Assembly (NCBI GenBank): GCA_943914515.1
Contig: CALUCI010000140.1
Span: 1 to 14,854 of the forward strand
Reading direction: 5' to 3'
Source: an uncultured Pseudomonas sp.
GTDB lineage: Bacteria > Pseudomonadota > Gammaproteobacteria > Pseudomonadales > Pseudomonadaceae
DNA: 14,854 nt
The translations under genes were made by a program, and so were the position numbers. Numbering within the stretch: position 1 is the stretch's first letter; every line of letters starts with the position of its first letter. The notes under the pieces are model-generated. The model saw nothing but the letters and a program-made list of their open reading frames with translations. It was not told where the DNA came from and made no database searches. This document shows, piece by piece, positions 6,514-12,738 of the stretch.

Positions 6514-6996
6514 ATGGACCCGATTACCGTTCTTTCCGCCCGCCTGGGGGAACATCTGCGCCGTTTCAATGCCCAAGTGACCACCGCTGAATCCTGCACC
6601 GGTGGAGGGATCGCCGAAGCGATCACGCGGATCCCCGGCAGCTCGGCCTGGTTCGAGGCCGGCTACGTGACCTACTCCAATGCGCAGAAGACCCGGCAGT
6701 TGCAGGTGCCCGAGGTGTTGTTCGGCCAGGTCGGCGCGGTGAGCCAGGAGGTGGTCGAGGCCATGGTGCGCGGCGCCCAGGTTGCCAGCGGTGCGCGCTT
6801 CGCCGTGGCGGTCAGCGGAGTGGCCGGACCCGACGGCGGTTCGCCGGCCAAACCGGTGGGCACCGTGTGGCTCGCCTGGGGCGACGGCGAACGGCTGCTC
6901 AGCGAGCGGCGACACTTCGACGGCGACCGCGAAGCCGTGCGCCGACAAACGGTAATCGCCGCGCTAGAGGGCTTGTTACACCTTGGCGCCGAGTAA
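6514..6996 (+). CDS. cinA: CinA family nicotinamide-nucleotide amidase (PncC-type, C-terminal domain only)
   Basis: This 160-residue protein corresponds to the stand-alone CinA C-terminal domain. The motif TTAESCTGGGIAEAIT (residues 23-38) contains the likely catalytic Ser27. YVTYSNAQKTRQL (51-63) and SGVAGPDGGSPAKPVGTVW (101-119) complete the fold signature. Enzymes of this family deamidate nicotinamide mononucleotide to nicotinate mononucleotide in NAD recycling. The N-terminal MoCF-like CinA domain is absent, as is usual in gammaproteobacteria. AGGGAG at 6501-6506 supports the start. It is 45 bases from the last tailocin gene and 104 bases ahead of recA, the standard Pseudomonas order. Confidence 0.93.
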   Translation: MDPITVLSARLGEHLRRFNAQVTTAESCTGGGIAEAITRIPGSSAWFEAGYVTYSNAQKTRQLQVPEVLFGQVGAVSQEVVEAMVRGAQVASGARFAVAVSGVAGPDGGSPAKPVGTVWLAWGDGERLLSERRHFDGDREAVRRQTVIAALEGLLHLGAE

Positions 6997-7041
6997 ATCG
7001 CGAGTCGGGGGTAGGCGGAAATAAATCCCTGTGGAATAATA

Positions 7042-7057
7042 CTGGCTACTTATACAG
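7042..7057 (+). promoter_or_regulatory. LexA (SOS) box upstream of recA
   Basis: CTG (7042-7044), ten bases GCTACTTATA, then CAG (7055-7057) fit the CTG-N10-CAG LexA operator with an AT-rich centre and the usual TATACAG right half. It lies 43 bases before the recA start. An AATAAT/TAATAC run at 7035-7042 may be part of the promoter, but I found no convincing -35. LexA control of recA is established in Pseudomonas. Confidence 0.88.
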
Positions 7058-7100
7058 TTGTTTCTGGCCGTCAGGCCCTATCGATTACGTGAGGACTTCA

Positions 7101-8168
7101 ATGGACGACAACAAGAAGCGTGCCTTGGCTGCGGCCCTGGGTCAGATCGAGCGTCAATTCGGTAAAGGCGCGGTCATGCGCATGGGCGACCATGAGCGCC
7201 AGGCGATTCCAGCCATCTCCACCGGCTCGCTGGGTCTCGACATTGCCCTCGGCATCGGCGGCCTGCCAAAAGGCCGTATCGTTGAAATCTACGGCCCTGA
7301 GTCGTCCGGTAAAACCACCCTGACCCTGTCGGTGATCGCGCAAGCGCAAAAAATGGGCGCCACCTGCGCCTTCGTCGACGCCGAGCACGCACTGGACCCC
7401 GAGTACGCCGGCAAGCTGGGCGTCAACGTCGACGACCTGCTGGTCTCGCAACCGGATACCGGTGAACAGGCTCTGGAAATCACCGACATGCTGGTGCGCT
7501 CCAATGCCGTCGACGTGATCATCGTCGACTCCGTTGCCGCTCTGGTACCGAAGGCCGAAATCGAAGGTGAAATGGGCGACATGCACGTCGGCCTGCAGGC
7601 TCGCCTGATGTCCCAGGCCCTGCGCAAGATCACCGGTAACATCAAGAACGCCAACTGCCTGGTCATCTTCATCAACCAGATCCGCATGAAGATCGGTGTG
7701 ATGTTCGGTAGCCCGGAAACCACCACCGGTGGTAACGCGCTGAAGTTCTACGCTTCGGTTCGTCTGGACATCCGCCGCACCGGCGCGGTGAAGGAAGGCG
7801 ACGAAGTGGTCGGCAGCGAAACCCGCGTCAAGATCGTCAAGAACAAGGTTGCACCGCCATTCCGTCAGGCTGAATTCCAGATCCTCTACGGCAAGGGCAT
7901 CTACCTCAACGGCGAGATCATCGACCTGGGCGTGCTGCACGGTTTCCTGGAAAAATCCGGCGCCTGGTACAGCTACCAGGGCAGCAAGATCGGCCAGGGC
8001 AAAGCCAACTCCGCCAAGTTCCTGCAGGAAAACCCGGAAATCGCGGCGACCCTCGAGAAGCAGATTCGCGACAAGCTGCTGAACGCTGGTGCCGTTGATG
8101 CCGCGGGTAAAACTGCTGCTGCAGCAGCGTCTGCTGAAGATATGGCCGACGCTGACGCTGATTTCTGA
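7101..8168 (+). CDS. recA: Recombinase RecA
   Basis: This 355-residue RecA is full length. Walker A is GPESSGKTT (residues 65-73), followed by the VDAEHALDPEYA segment with the catalytic glutamate. VIIVDSVAALVP is the Walker B strand. FINQIRMKIGVMFGSPETTTGG covers motif and DNA-binding loop L2, and the C-terminus is acidic (EDMADADADF). It forms ATP-dependent filaments on single-stranded DNA for strand exchange and stimulates LexA self-cleavage, which also links it to SOS-induced tailocin production. ATG 7101 has GAGGAC at 7091-7096. The frame is open upstream into cinA but that part is not protein-like. It is followed after 8 bases by recX. Confidence 0.99.
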   Translation: MDDNKKRALAAALGQIERQFGKGAVMRMGDHERQAIPAISTGSLGLDIALGIGGLPKGRIVEIYGPESSGKTTLTLSVIAQAQKMGATCAFVDAEHALDPEYAGKLGVNVDDLLVSQPDTGEQALEITDMLVRSNAVDVIIVDSVAALVPKAEIEGEMGDMHVGLQARLMSQALRKITGNIKNANCLVIFINQIRMKIGVMFGSPETTTGGNALKFYASVRLDIRRTGAVKEGDEVVGSETRVKIVKNKVAPPFRQAEFQILYGKGIYLNGEIIDLGVLHGFLEKSGAWYSYQGSKIGQGKANSAKFLQENPEIAATLEKQIRDKLLNAGAVDAAGKTAAAAASAEDMADADADF

Positions 8169-8176
8169 TCCCGCCC

Positions 8177-8644
8177 ATGTCCGTCGAACTCGATACCCCC
8201 GTCGCAGTAAGACGGACAGCCATGGACCTGCTCGCACGCCGCGAGCACGGTCGTGCCGAGCTGGCGCGCAAACTGCGCCAGCGCGGTGCCCCTCCTGAAA
8301 TCATCGAGCACGAACTCGACCGCCTGGCGGACGAAGGGCTGCTGAACGAATCCCGATACCTTGAAAGTTTTATCAATTACCGTGGCCGTTCTGGTTACGG
8401 TCCGGCGCGTATTCGTGACGAACTGAGCCAGCGTGGTTTGTCGCGCAGTGATGTGGATCAGGCCTTGCGTGATTCCGAAATTGACTGGCAATCCCAGTTG
8501 CTCAATGTCTGGCAGCGAAAGTTCGCCGGGCAATTGCCGGCAGATCCGCGCGAGCGGGCCAAGCAGACCCGTTTTCTGGTCTATCGCGGTTTTTCCATGG
8601 AAATGGTCGGCCGCCTGTTAAGCGGCCGAAGCCTGGACGATTGA
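8177..8644 (+). CDS. recX: Regulatory protein RecX
   Basis: This 155-residue protein has the three-helix repeat pattern of RecX: LLARREHGRAELARKLRQRG (about residues 18-37), LDRLADEGLLNESRYLESFINYR (47-69) and a third repeat ending FLVYRGFSMEMVGRLL. RecX binds RecA filaments and limits their growth. It starts 8 bases after the recA stop with no clear ribosome site of its own, so it is probably coupled to recA translation and shares its LexA control. A GCGGCCGA hairpin sits in its last codons. Its end faces the LOG-family gene with a 6-base gap. Confidence 0.95.
   Translation: MSVELDTPVAVRRTAMDLLARREHGRAELARKLRQRGAPPEIIEHELDRLADEGLLNESRYLESFINYRGRSGYGPARIRDELSQRGLSRSDVDQALRDSEIDWQSQLLNVWQRKFAGQLPADPRERAKQTRFLVYRGFSMEMVGRLLSGRSLDD
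8607..8629. repeat. 8-base inverted repeat at the recX 3' end
   Basis: TCGGCCGC (8607-8614) and GCGGCCGA (8622-8629) form a perfect 8-base stem with a 7-base loop inside the last codons of recX. Neither strand has a T run after it, so it is not a clear intrinsic terminator. With only 6 bases between the convergent recX and LOG-family genes, it is the only structure seen that could bound their transcripts. Confidence 0.4.
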
Positions 8645-8650
8645 TCGAAC

Positions 8651-9772
8651 TCAGATGGCCTTGAGCGGTGCGCGTGAGCGTGCTGTCGGCGCAGGTTCAG
8701 GTTGGGCGTCTGCACAGTTTTCCTGCAGGTTGATGAAGTCCACCAGTTCACGAAGCCGGCCCTGATTACGGCCATTGAAGGCAAACGCAAGGCGATGCAG
8801 ATGGCTGAACTGGGCATCGTCCTGTTCGGCGCTGGTGTAGCTGTGCTGGAGGAAGTTTCCGCTCACGAGCAAGTCGGCAAACGCTTCCTGCATGTCCTGC
8901 AGGGCGTTTTCACTCAGCGGATGCTGCATACGAATCACGAACTGGTTTTTCAGCCAGCGGCTGGAATGATAGTTGCGGTAGAACTGGTTTATTTCCTCGA
9001 CAGCCTGATCTGCACTATGGACCAGGCGCACCAGTTTCAGATCGCTGGGCAGGATGTAGCGGTTCTCTTCCAGTTGGCGGGTGATGAAGTTCAATGCGTC
9101 CTGCCAGAAGCTGCCACCCGGCGCATCCAGCAACACAACCGGTACCAGCGGGCTCTTGCCGGTCTGGATCAGGGTCAGCACTTCCAGTGCTTCGTCCAGG
9201 GTGCCAAAGCCGCCAGGGCAGAGGACCAGCGCATCGGCCTCCTTGACGAAGAACAGCTTGCGAGTGAAGAAGAAGTGAAACGACAGCAGCTTGTCGGTGC
9301 CGTCGACTGTCGCGTTGGCGTGTTGCTCGAAGGGCAGGGTGATGTTGAAGCCCAGGCTGTGGTCGACACCGGCCCCTTCATGGGCAGCCGCCATGACCCC
9401 GCCGCCGGCACCGGTGATCACCATCAGGTCAGAGCGGGCCAGGGTCGCGCCCAGCTCTCGCGCCAGGGCATAAATGGGATGTTCGACAGGCGTTCGTGCC
9501 GAGCCGAAGACCGTGACTTTGCGGCGTCCTTTGTAGCGTTCCAGAGTGCGGAAGGCATGATCCAGCTCACGAAGGGCCTGGAGGGTGATCTTTGCGTTCC
9601 AGCGGTTGCTGTCGTCATGCGCCATGCGCAGGACGGTGAGCATCATGTCTCTGTAGAGCGGCAGGTTCGGGCTGTTGGCGGCGACCAGATTCAGTTGCTG
9701 GTCAATGTGATCGAGGTCGATTCCCTCATTCTTGAAGTGGCTGGCGAGCAGCTCGTTCGGTTGGTAAGGCAT
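8651..9772 (-). CDS. LOG-family protein (TIGR00730 type; nucleotide 5'-monophosphate nucleosidase-like)
   Basis: This 373-residue protein has a Rossmann-like LOG domain: VTVFGSART (residues 86-94), ITGAGGGVMAAAHEGA (119-134), FTRK (169-172) and the signature PGGFGTLDE (186-194). The LOG family releases the base from nucleoside monophosphates (plant cytokinin-activating enzymes, bacterial PpnN). The sequence alone does not show the substrate here. Long N- and C-terminal extensions flank the domain, and the last 20 residues are Ala/Pro-rich and variable. AAAGGAG eight bases before ATG 9772 (- strand) supports the start. The position next to recX matches the P. aeruginosa PA3615-PA3616 order as I remember it. 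Confidence 0.88.
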   Translation of the reverse strand: MPYQPNELLASHFKNEGIDLDHIDQQLNLVAANSPNLPLYRDMMLTVLRMAHDDSNRWNAKITLQALRELDHAFRTLERYKGRRKVTVFGSARTPVEHPIYALARELGATLARSDLMVITGAGGGVMAAAHEGAGVDHSLGFNITLPFEQHANATVDGTDKLLSFHFFFTRKLFFVKEADALVLCPGGFGTLDEALEVLTLIQTGKSPLVPVVLLDAPGGSFWQDALNFITRQLEENRYILPSDLKLVRLVHSADQAVEEINQFYRNYHSSRWLKNQFVIRMQHPLSENALQDMQEAFADLLVSGNFLQHSYTSAEQDDAQFSHLHRLAFAFNGRNQGRLRELVDFINLQENCADAQPEPAPTARSRAPLKAI

Positions 9773-9805
9773 TCAAACGTCTCCTTTGTGCAGCAAAACC
9801 TCAGA

Positions 9806-9827
9806 CCAGGTCAGGACCGGGACCTGG
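9806..9827. repeat. 7-8-7 inverted repeat upstream of the LOG-family gene
   Basis: CCAGGTC (9806-9812) and GACCTGG (9821-9827) are exact reverse complements with an 8-base spacer. It lies 34 bases upstream of the LOG-family start on the - strand, within its probable 5' untranslated leader. It could be an operator or an RNA hairpin. No T run follows. Confidence 0.4.
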
Positions 9828-9972
9828 CGCGACACTGCTTGAGTCGCTGGCTGCGCGGGCCGGAGCAGGGTGCTCTGGCGTTGCAGTGGACCTTGGAAGG
9901 TCTCGTCGCAGTGATGATGTCGATCCATTTTCTTGCGTTCTGGTAGTGGTGCAGCGATGCCAAAAGCGGATC

Positions 9973-9998
9973 TCGGACAGCCTCCTGAATCTGTCCGA
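9973..9998. promoter_or_regulatory. Perfect 8-10-8 dyad, operator candidate
   Basis: TCGGACAG (9973-9980) and CTGTCCGA (9991-9998) are exact reverse complements separated by ten bases (CCTCCTGAAT). The size and symmetry fit a dimeric regulator site. It lies near the middle of the gap, about 200 bases from each flanking start. The half-site order CAG-N10-CTG is the reverse of a LexA box, so I do not call it LexA. Confidence 0.45.
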
Positions 9999-10198
9999 CA
10001 AATCGGGGCATTTGCTATCAATCTAGACCTTGCCGAAGGTTTGTGCCGCGATGCCACAGGTGAGCACAAGGAAATGACAGGCAAGCGTTTTATGCGCTTT
10101 GGCAATGATAAACAGCCGCTCGTCAGATCGGATCCAATGCCGTTAACGGTCTGGTTAACTGAAAGGTAGCGACGAGCGCAGCGCAGGGAGGCTGCTTC

Positions 10199-10396
10199 AT
10201 GCAACGAATCAATCTTGAACTCGATACCCATCTGTATCGGCTACTGAAAAACGCTGCCCAGGCCAACAACCTGAGCCTTGAAGAAGAGTGCCTGCGCAGG
10301 CTGTTGGGAGGCGAGCGGCGCTCTCGCTATCTTCAGGCACTGGTCGCAGAACTGCGTGCCGATGAAGAACAATCGCGGGAAAGCCGCCTGATGTAG
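10199..10396 (+). CDS. Small ribbon-helix-helix-like protein, function unknown
   Basis: The 65-residue product begins MQRINLELDTHLYRLLKNAA and continues QANNLSLEEECLRRLL. A short strand (INLEL) followed by two helices is the Arc/MetJ/FitA-type ribbon-helix-helix pattern used by small DNA-binding proteins and antitoxins. The rest is charged (Arg/Glu-rich). GGGAGG about nine bases upstream gives a strong ribosome site. No toxin gene is adjacent: the next gene is convergent and encodes a secreted protein, so an antitoxin role has no support. DNA binding is inferred from the pattern only. Confidence 0.7.
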   Translation: MQRINLELDTHLYRLLKNAAQANNLSLEEECLRRLLGGERRSRYLQALVAELRADEEQSRESRLM

Positions 10397-10426
10397 TGGC
10401 GGGCGATTACTTTTTCTGTTTTTTGA
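10384..10426 (+). terminator. Weak terminator candidate after the RHH-like gene
   Basis: CCGCC (10384-10388) pairs with GGCGG (10398-10402) over a 9-base loop spanning the stop codon. After eight unpaired bases come TTTTT and TTTTTT runs (10411-10424). The T runs are not directly behind the stem and lie inside the end of the convergent gene, where they encode lysines, so this is weak. Confidence 0.25.
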
Positions 10427-10826
10427 GGCTGCAGCTATCTGCGTTGAAGTATTCCGTCGCCACCGGGCTGTTGGTCCTGTACTCGGTGAACTCGTAGGTC
10501 AGCACAGCGCCCTTCGCGAGCAACTGACGGTAGCTGGTGTTGTTGCAGACGCTGGCGCCGAGCTGATCACGGACCTGGTCGGGGTTGGCGCGCATCTGTT
10601 GGGCGTGGCTCGCCCGCACGCTCAGATGGTTGATCAACTGCGGACCATGCACGGTGTAGCCCTGGTCGAGGATGTCTTCGTTGATTGCCCGTGGAGTGCC
10701 GACGCTGCTTTCCCTGGCGACCTTTTCCAGCATCTGGGTCAGTTCATATTCCTGTTTGGACGCGGCGTTCGCGGCAAGAGGCAGGGCCAACAGCAGGCTC
10801 AGGGCAGGGGCAATGAAACGCAGCAT
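10407..10826 (-). CDS. Secreted protein of unknown function, PA3611-like
   Basis: The 139-residue product has a Sec signal peptide: MLRF, a hydrophobic core, then LPLAANA|ASKQ with cleavage expected near residue 21. The mature part is about 118 residues with two cysteines (in SVCNNTSYRQLL and NADSCSLKKQKK) that could form a disulfide in the periplasm or outside the cell. The GTPRAINEDIL and LINHLSVRASHA segments and the location next to the DTW and erdR genes remind me of P. aeruginosa PA3611, a secreted protein linked to virulence. That link is from memory. GGAGAA seven bases upstream supports the start. A consensus -10 (TATAAT, - strand, 10924-10929) lies about 100 bases ahead. Confidence 0.8.
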   Translation of the reverse strand: MLRFIAPALSLLLALPLAANAASKQEYELTQMLEKVARESSVGTPRAINEDILDQGYTVHGPQLINHLSVRASHAQQMRANPDQVRDQLGASVCNNTSYRQLLAKGAVLTYEFTEYRTNSPVATEYFNADSCSLKKQKK

Positions 10827-10923
10827 GTACTTCTCCGGAGTCGGTAACTGGCGCTTTGACCTGCATCTGTTCGCTGTGTTCCCTCACAGGTTGCAGGCAA
10901 TGGCAGCCATCAATAGGTCGGGG

Positions 10924-10929
10924 ATTATA
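10924..10929 (-). promoter_or_regulatory. Consensus -10 box for the secreted-protein gene
   Basis: On the - strand these bases read TATAAT, a perfect sigma-70 -10 element. The best -35 at 17-base spacing is TGCAGA (10947-10952), only 3 of 6, so an activator may be needed. Its -35 region is covered by the TGCCGTG/CACGGCA inverted repeat at 10931-10957. The transcript leader would be about 90 bases. Confidence 0.5.
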
Positions 10930-11008
10930 GTGCCGTGGGACATTTCTCTGCACGGCAAAGGCGTTGTGCCGTAGACTTCGCGACTTTCGCCGGCCGAGCC
11001 TGTGCCGT
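10930..11008. promoter_or_regulatory. Three GTGCCGT heptamers at 36-base spacing plus one inverted copy
   Basis: GTGCCGT occurs at 10930-10936, 10966-10972 and 11002-11008, exactly 36 bases apart each time. An inverted copy CACGGCA at 10951-10957 forms a 7-13-7 dyad with TGCCGTG at 10931-10937. The sequences between copies are not alike, so this is not a tandem repeat. The array lies in the divergent gap between the secreted-protein gene (-) and the DTW gene (+), abutting the -10 box of the former. It looks like a multi-site operator. The regulator is unknown. Confidence 0.45.
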
Positions 11009-11040
11009 GCATCTCTTCTTCCGTCTGTTCGAATTCCGTC

Positions 11041-11751
11041 ATGAGTCATGCCGTATCGCGGCTGCGCGCCGAGCGCCTGTCCCGCAGCATCAAACCCTTC
11101 GTTGCCCGTGGATCGCGGGCGCCGCGTTGCCCGGAGTGCCGGGTGATCTTCGACTATTGCCTGTGTGCCTGGCGCCCGCGTGTCGCGGCCGGCTCGGCCA
11201 TGTGCCTGTTGATGCACGACACCGAACCGATGAAGCCGACCAATACCGGTTGGCTGATTGCCGATGTAATTGCCGACACCTGCGCGTTCGGCTGGCAGCG
11301 AACCGTGGTGGACGACAACCTCCTCAAGTTGCTCGATCAACCTGATCTACAGCCCTACATCGTGTTTCCGGGTGAGTTCGTCCACGCCGAAAGGGTGGTC
11401 ACCGAGGTCCGGCCCGCGAGCGGTAAACGCCCGTTGTTCATCCTGCTGGATGCCACCTGGACCGAAGCCCGCAAGATGTTTCGCAAGAGTCCCTACCTCG
11501 AGCGCTTCCCGGTCTTGAGCTTGCAGCCGGAGCAGATTTCCCGTTACCGCCTGCGCCGTTCGAAACGGGACGATCACTTCTGCACCGCAGAGGTGGCGGC
11601 AATGTGCCTGGAACTGGCGGGCGATCTGGCGGCTGCGCAGGCGCTGGATAGTTACCTGGATGTGTTCAGTGCGCATTACCTGGGCGCCAAGTTCCAGTTG
11701 CCGCTGGACCTGGACGATGCCACTCATCAGCGCCTCAAGCCCTTCCTATAG
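11041..11751 (+). CDS. DTW-domain protein, probable tRNA-uridine aminocarboxypropyltransferase (TapT-like)
   Basis: I take ATG 11041 (MSHAVSRLRAERL), giving 236 residues, because relatives as I recall them begin there. ATG 11002 would add 13 atypical residues. Neither start has a clear ribosome site. Cys30, Cys33, Cys40 and Cys42 form a zinc-like cluster. MHDTEPMKPTNTGWLIADV (58-76) and the DTW signature LLDATWTEARKM (135-146) mark the family. TapT (YfiP) of E. coli puts an acp group from S-adenosylmethionine on uridine 47 of tRNAs. That function is inferred here from family membership. Confidence 0.88.
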   Translation: MSHAVSRLRAERLSRSIKPFVARGSRAPRCPECRVIFDYCLCAWRPRVAAGSAMCLLMHDTEPMKPTNTGWLIADVIADTCAFGWQRTVVDDNLLKLLDQPDLQPYIVFPGEFVHAERVVTEVRPASGKRPLFILLDATWTEARKMFRKSPYLERFPVLSLQPEQISRYRLRRSKRDDHFCTAEVAAMCLELAGDLAAAQALDSYLDVFSAHYLGAKFQLPLDLDDATHQRLKPFL

Positions 11752-12012
11752 TCCAAGGGGCAAGCGGTGCACTTTGGCTCATAATGAAGGGGTTGGCACC
11801 AGGATGGGCCGGGCTGGGGCCAGGGTCGAACTTGACCACCCGGTCTCGCCTCGGCATCCTTGGCGCCGATTCGGGCACGTTGAGGGCTTGAATGCTGTAT
11901 TTATTGGCCCCGATGTGCCTTTTTGGCTGCCTGCATTGCTGCCGGCGCCTTGAGTTGCTCCGACAGGTTCCGGCCTCTTCCGGTGCCTGCACAGAACAGG
12001 ATCATTAGATCG

Positions 12013-12663
12013 ATGGCCACATACGAAATCCTGATTGCCGATGACCACCCTCTTTTTCGCAGCGCTTTGCGCCAGGCCGTGACCCTGGGGCTGGGTGCCG
12101 ATATCCGTCTGGTCGAAGCCGCCAGCATTGCTGAGCTGGAAGTTCGCCTCACCGAAAAATCCGATTGGGATCTGGTGCTGCTCGACCTGAACATGCCGGG
12201 CGCCTACGGCTTTTCCGGCTTGGTCCTGCTGCGCGGACAGTATCCGCAGATTCCCGTGGTCATGGTTTCGGCCCAGGAAGAGGCTTCCGTGGTAGTCAAG
12301 TCGCGCGAGTTTGGCGCCAGTGGCTTCATTCCGAAATCCAGTCCGCTGGAAGACATCCAGGACGCCGTGCGCAAAGTGCTCGACGGCGAGGTCTGGTGGC
12401 CGCCGCAGGCGTTCGAGAAGGTGGATGTCTCGCCCGAGGCCAAGGCCGCCAGTGAAGGACTGGCCAGCCTGACCCCGCAACAGTTCCGGGTGCTGACCAT
12501 GGTTTGCGAAGGGCTGCTGAACAAACAGATCGCCTACGAACTGAACGTCTCGGAGGCGACCATCAAGGCGCACGTCACGGCGATCTTCCGCAAGCTCGGG
12601 GTTCGCACGCGTACCCAGGCCGCACTGCTGTTGCAGCAGCTCGAGTCGGTGTCCGCCGGATAA
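12013..12663 (+). CDS. erdR: NarL/LuxR-type response regulator ErdR
   Basis: This 216-residue protein has a receiver domain with Asp10, Asp11, phosphoacceptor Asp58 (VLLDLNMPG), Ser86 and Lys108, and a LuxR-type helix-turn-helix from about 150 to 205 (LTPQQFRVLTMVCEG, then LNKQIAYELNVSEATIKAHV). It matches my memory of ErdR (PA3604 in P. aeruginosa), which controls ethanol oxidation and acetate use genes in Pseudomonas. The dgkA gene downstream agrees with PA3604-PA3603. I start at ATG 12013. The frame is open further upstream but lacks protein character. The ribosome site is weak (AGGA about 11 bases away). No histidine kinase is adjacent. Confidence 0.9.
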   Translation: MATYEILIADDHPLFRSALRQAVTLGLGADIRLVEAASIAELEVRLTEKSDWDLVLLDLNMPGAYGFSGLVLLRGQYPQIPVVMVSAQEEASVVVKSREFGASGFIPKSSPLEDIQDAVRKVLDGEVWWPPQAFEKVDVSPEAKAASEGLASLTPQQFRVLTMVCEGLLNKQIAYELNVSEATIKAHVTAIFRKLGVRTRTQAALLLQQLESVSAG

Positions 12664-12687
12664 GGCCATTGGCCTTTACGGTTTTTT
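12656..12687 (+). terminator. Intrinsic terminator after erdR
   Basis: AAGGCC (12662-12667) and GGCCTT (12671-12676) form the core stem with loop ATT. An outer CCG (12656-12658) pairs with CGG (12679-12681) across a small internal loop. TTTTTT (12682-12687) follows directly. It overlaps the erdR stop codon and separates erdR from dgkA. Confidence 0.7.
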
Positions 12688-12692
12688 GACTT

Positions 12693-12714
12693 GCGGTGTA
12701 CTAAGCTGCACCGC
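12693..12714. promoter_or_regulatory. 6-10-6 dyad in front of dgkA
   Basis: GCGGTG (12693-12698) and CACCGC (12709-12714) are exact reverse complements with a ten-base spacer. It lies 24 bases ahead of the dgkA start in the 75-base gap after erdR, where a dgkA promoter would have to be. It may be an operator or a leader hairpin. Confidence 0.4.
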
Positions 12715-12738
12715 TTTCCACAGTCGAAGCCTCTCTCT

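Larger units (their letters stand above)
9773..10198. other. 426-base gap between divergent genes; no credible gene, several dyads
   Basis: The frames open here (for example + strand 9933-10169 and - strand 9773-10231) have no good ribosome site and no recognisable protein pattern, so I call no gene. The gap must hold the promoters of the LOG-family gene (-) and the small RHH-like gene (+). It contains a perfect 8-10-8 dyad at 9973-9998, a 7-8-7 inverted repeat at 9806-9827, a 5-base hairpin at 10083-10099 and a pair of GTTAAC palindromes at 10142-10159. I could not place a convincing -35/-10 pair in either direction. Confidence 0.6.

Noticed and set aside
6867..7100. Upstream extension of the recA frame
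   Set aside because: It is an open frame only. It overlaps cinA and the LexA box, while RecA has a fixed N-terminus at ATG 7101 with a good ribosome site.
7098..8237. 379-residue open frame on the - strand opposite recA
   Set aside because: It mirrors the codon structure of recA, a certain gene on the other strand, and its translation shows no family pattern. Such antisense frames are common in GC-rich DNA.
8702..9946. 414-residue open frame on the + strand
   Set aside because: It lies almost wholly antisense to the LOG-family gene, which has clear motifs and a good ribosome site. The translation looks like shadow protein.
9933..10169. Possible 78-residue gene in the 9773-10198 gap
   Set aside because: It has no ribosome site and no recognisable pattern, and it runs through dyad elements. 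Non-coding DNA is more likely.
10199..10826. Toxin-antitoxin pair formed by the RHH-like gene and its neighbour
   Set aside because: The neighbour is convergent and carries a Sec signal peptide with an unrelated pattern. Toxin-antitoxin genes are normally co-directional and cytoplasmic.
10930..11008. Tandem 36-base repeat or CRISPR-like array
   Set aside because: Only the GTGCCGT heptamers match. The rest of each 36-base unit differs, so it is not a repeat array with spacers.
11752..12012. Sigma-54 or sigma-70 promoter for erdR
   Set aside because: TTGGCACC at about 11793 lacks the matching GC element at the right distance, and CATAAT at 11780-11785 has no -35, so nothing firm can be called.
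11779..12669. 296-residue open frame on the - strand
   Set aside because: It is a shadow of erdR, with low-complexity, His/Gln/Arg-rich translation and no family pattern.
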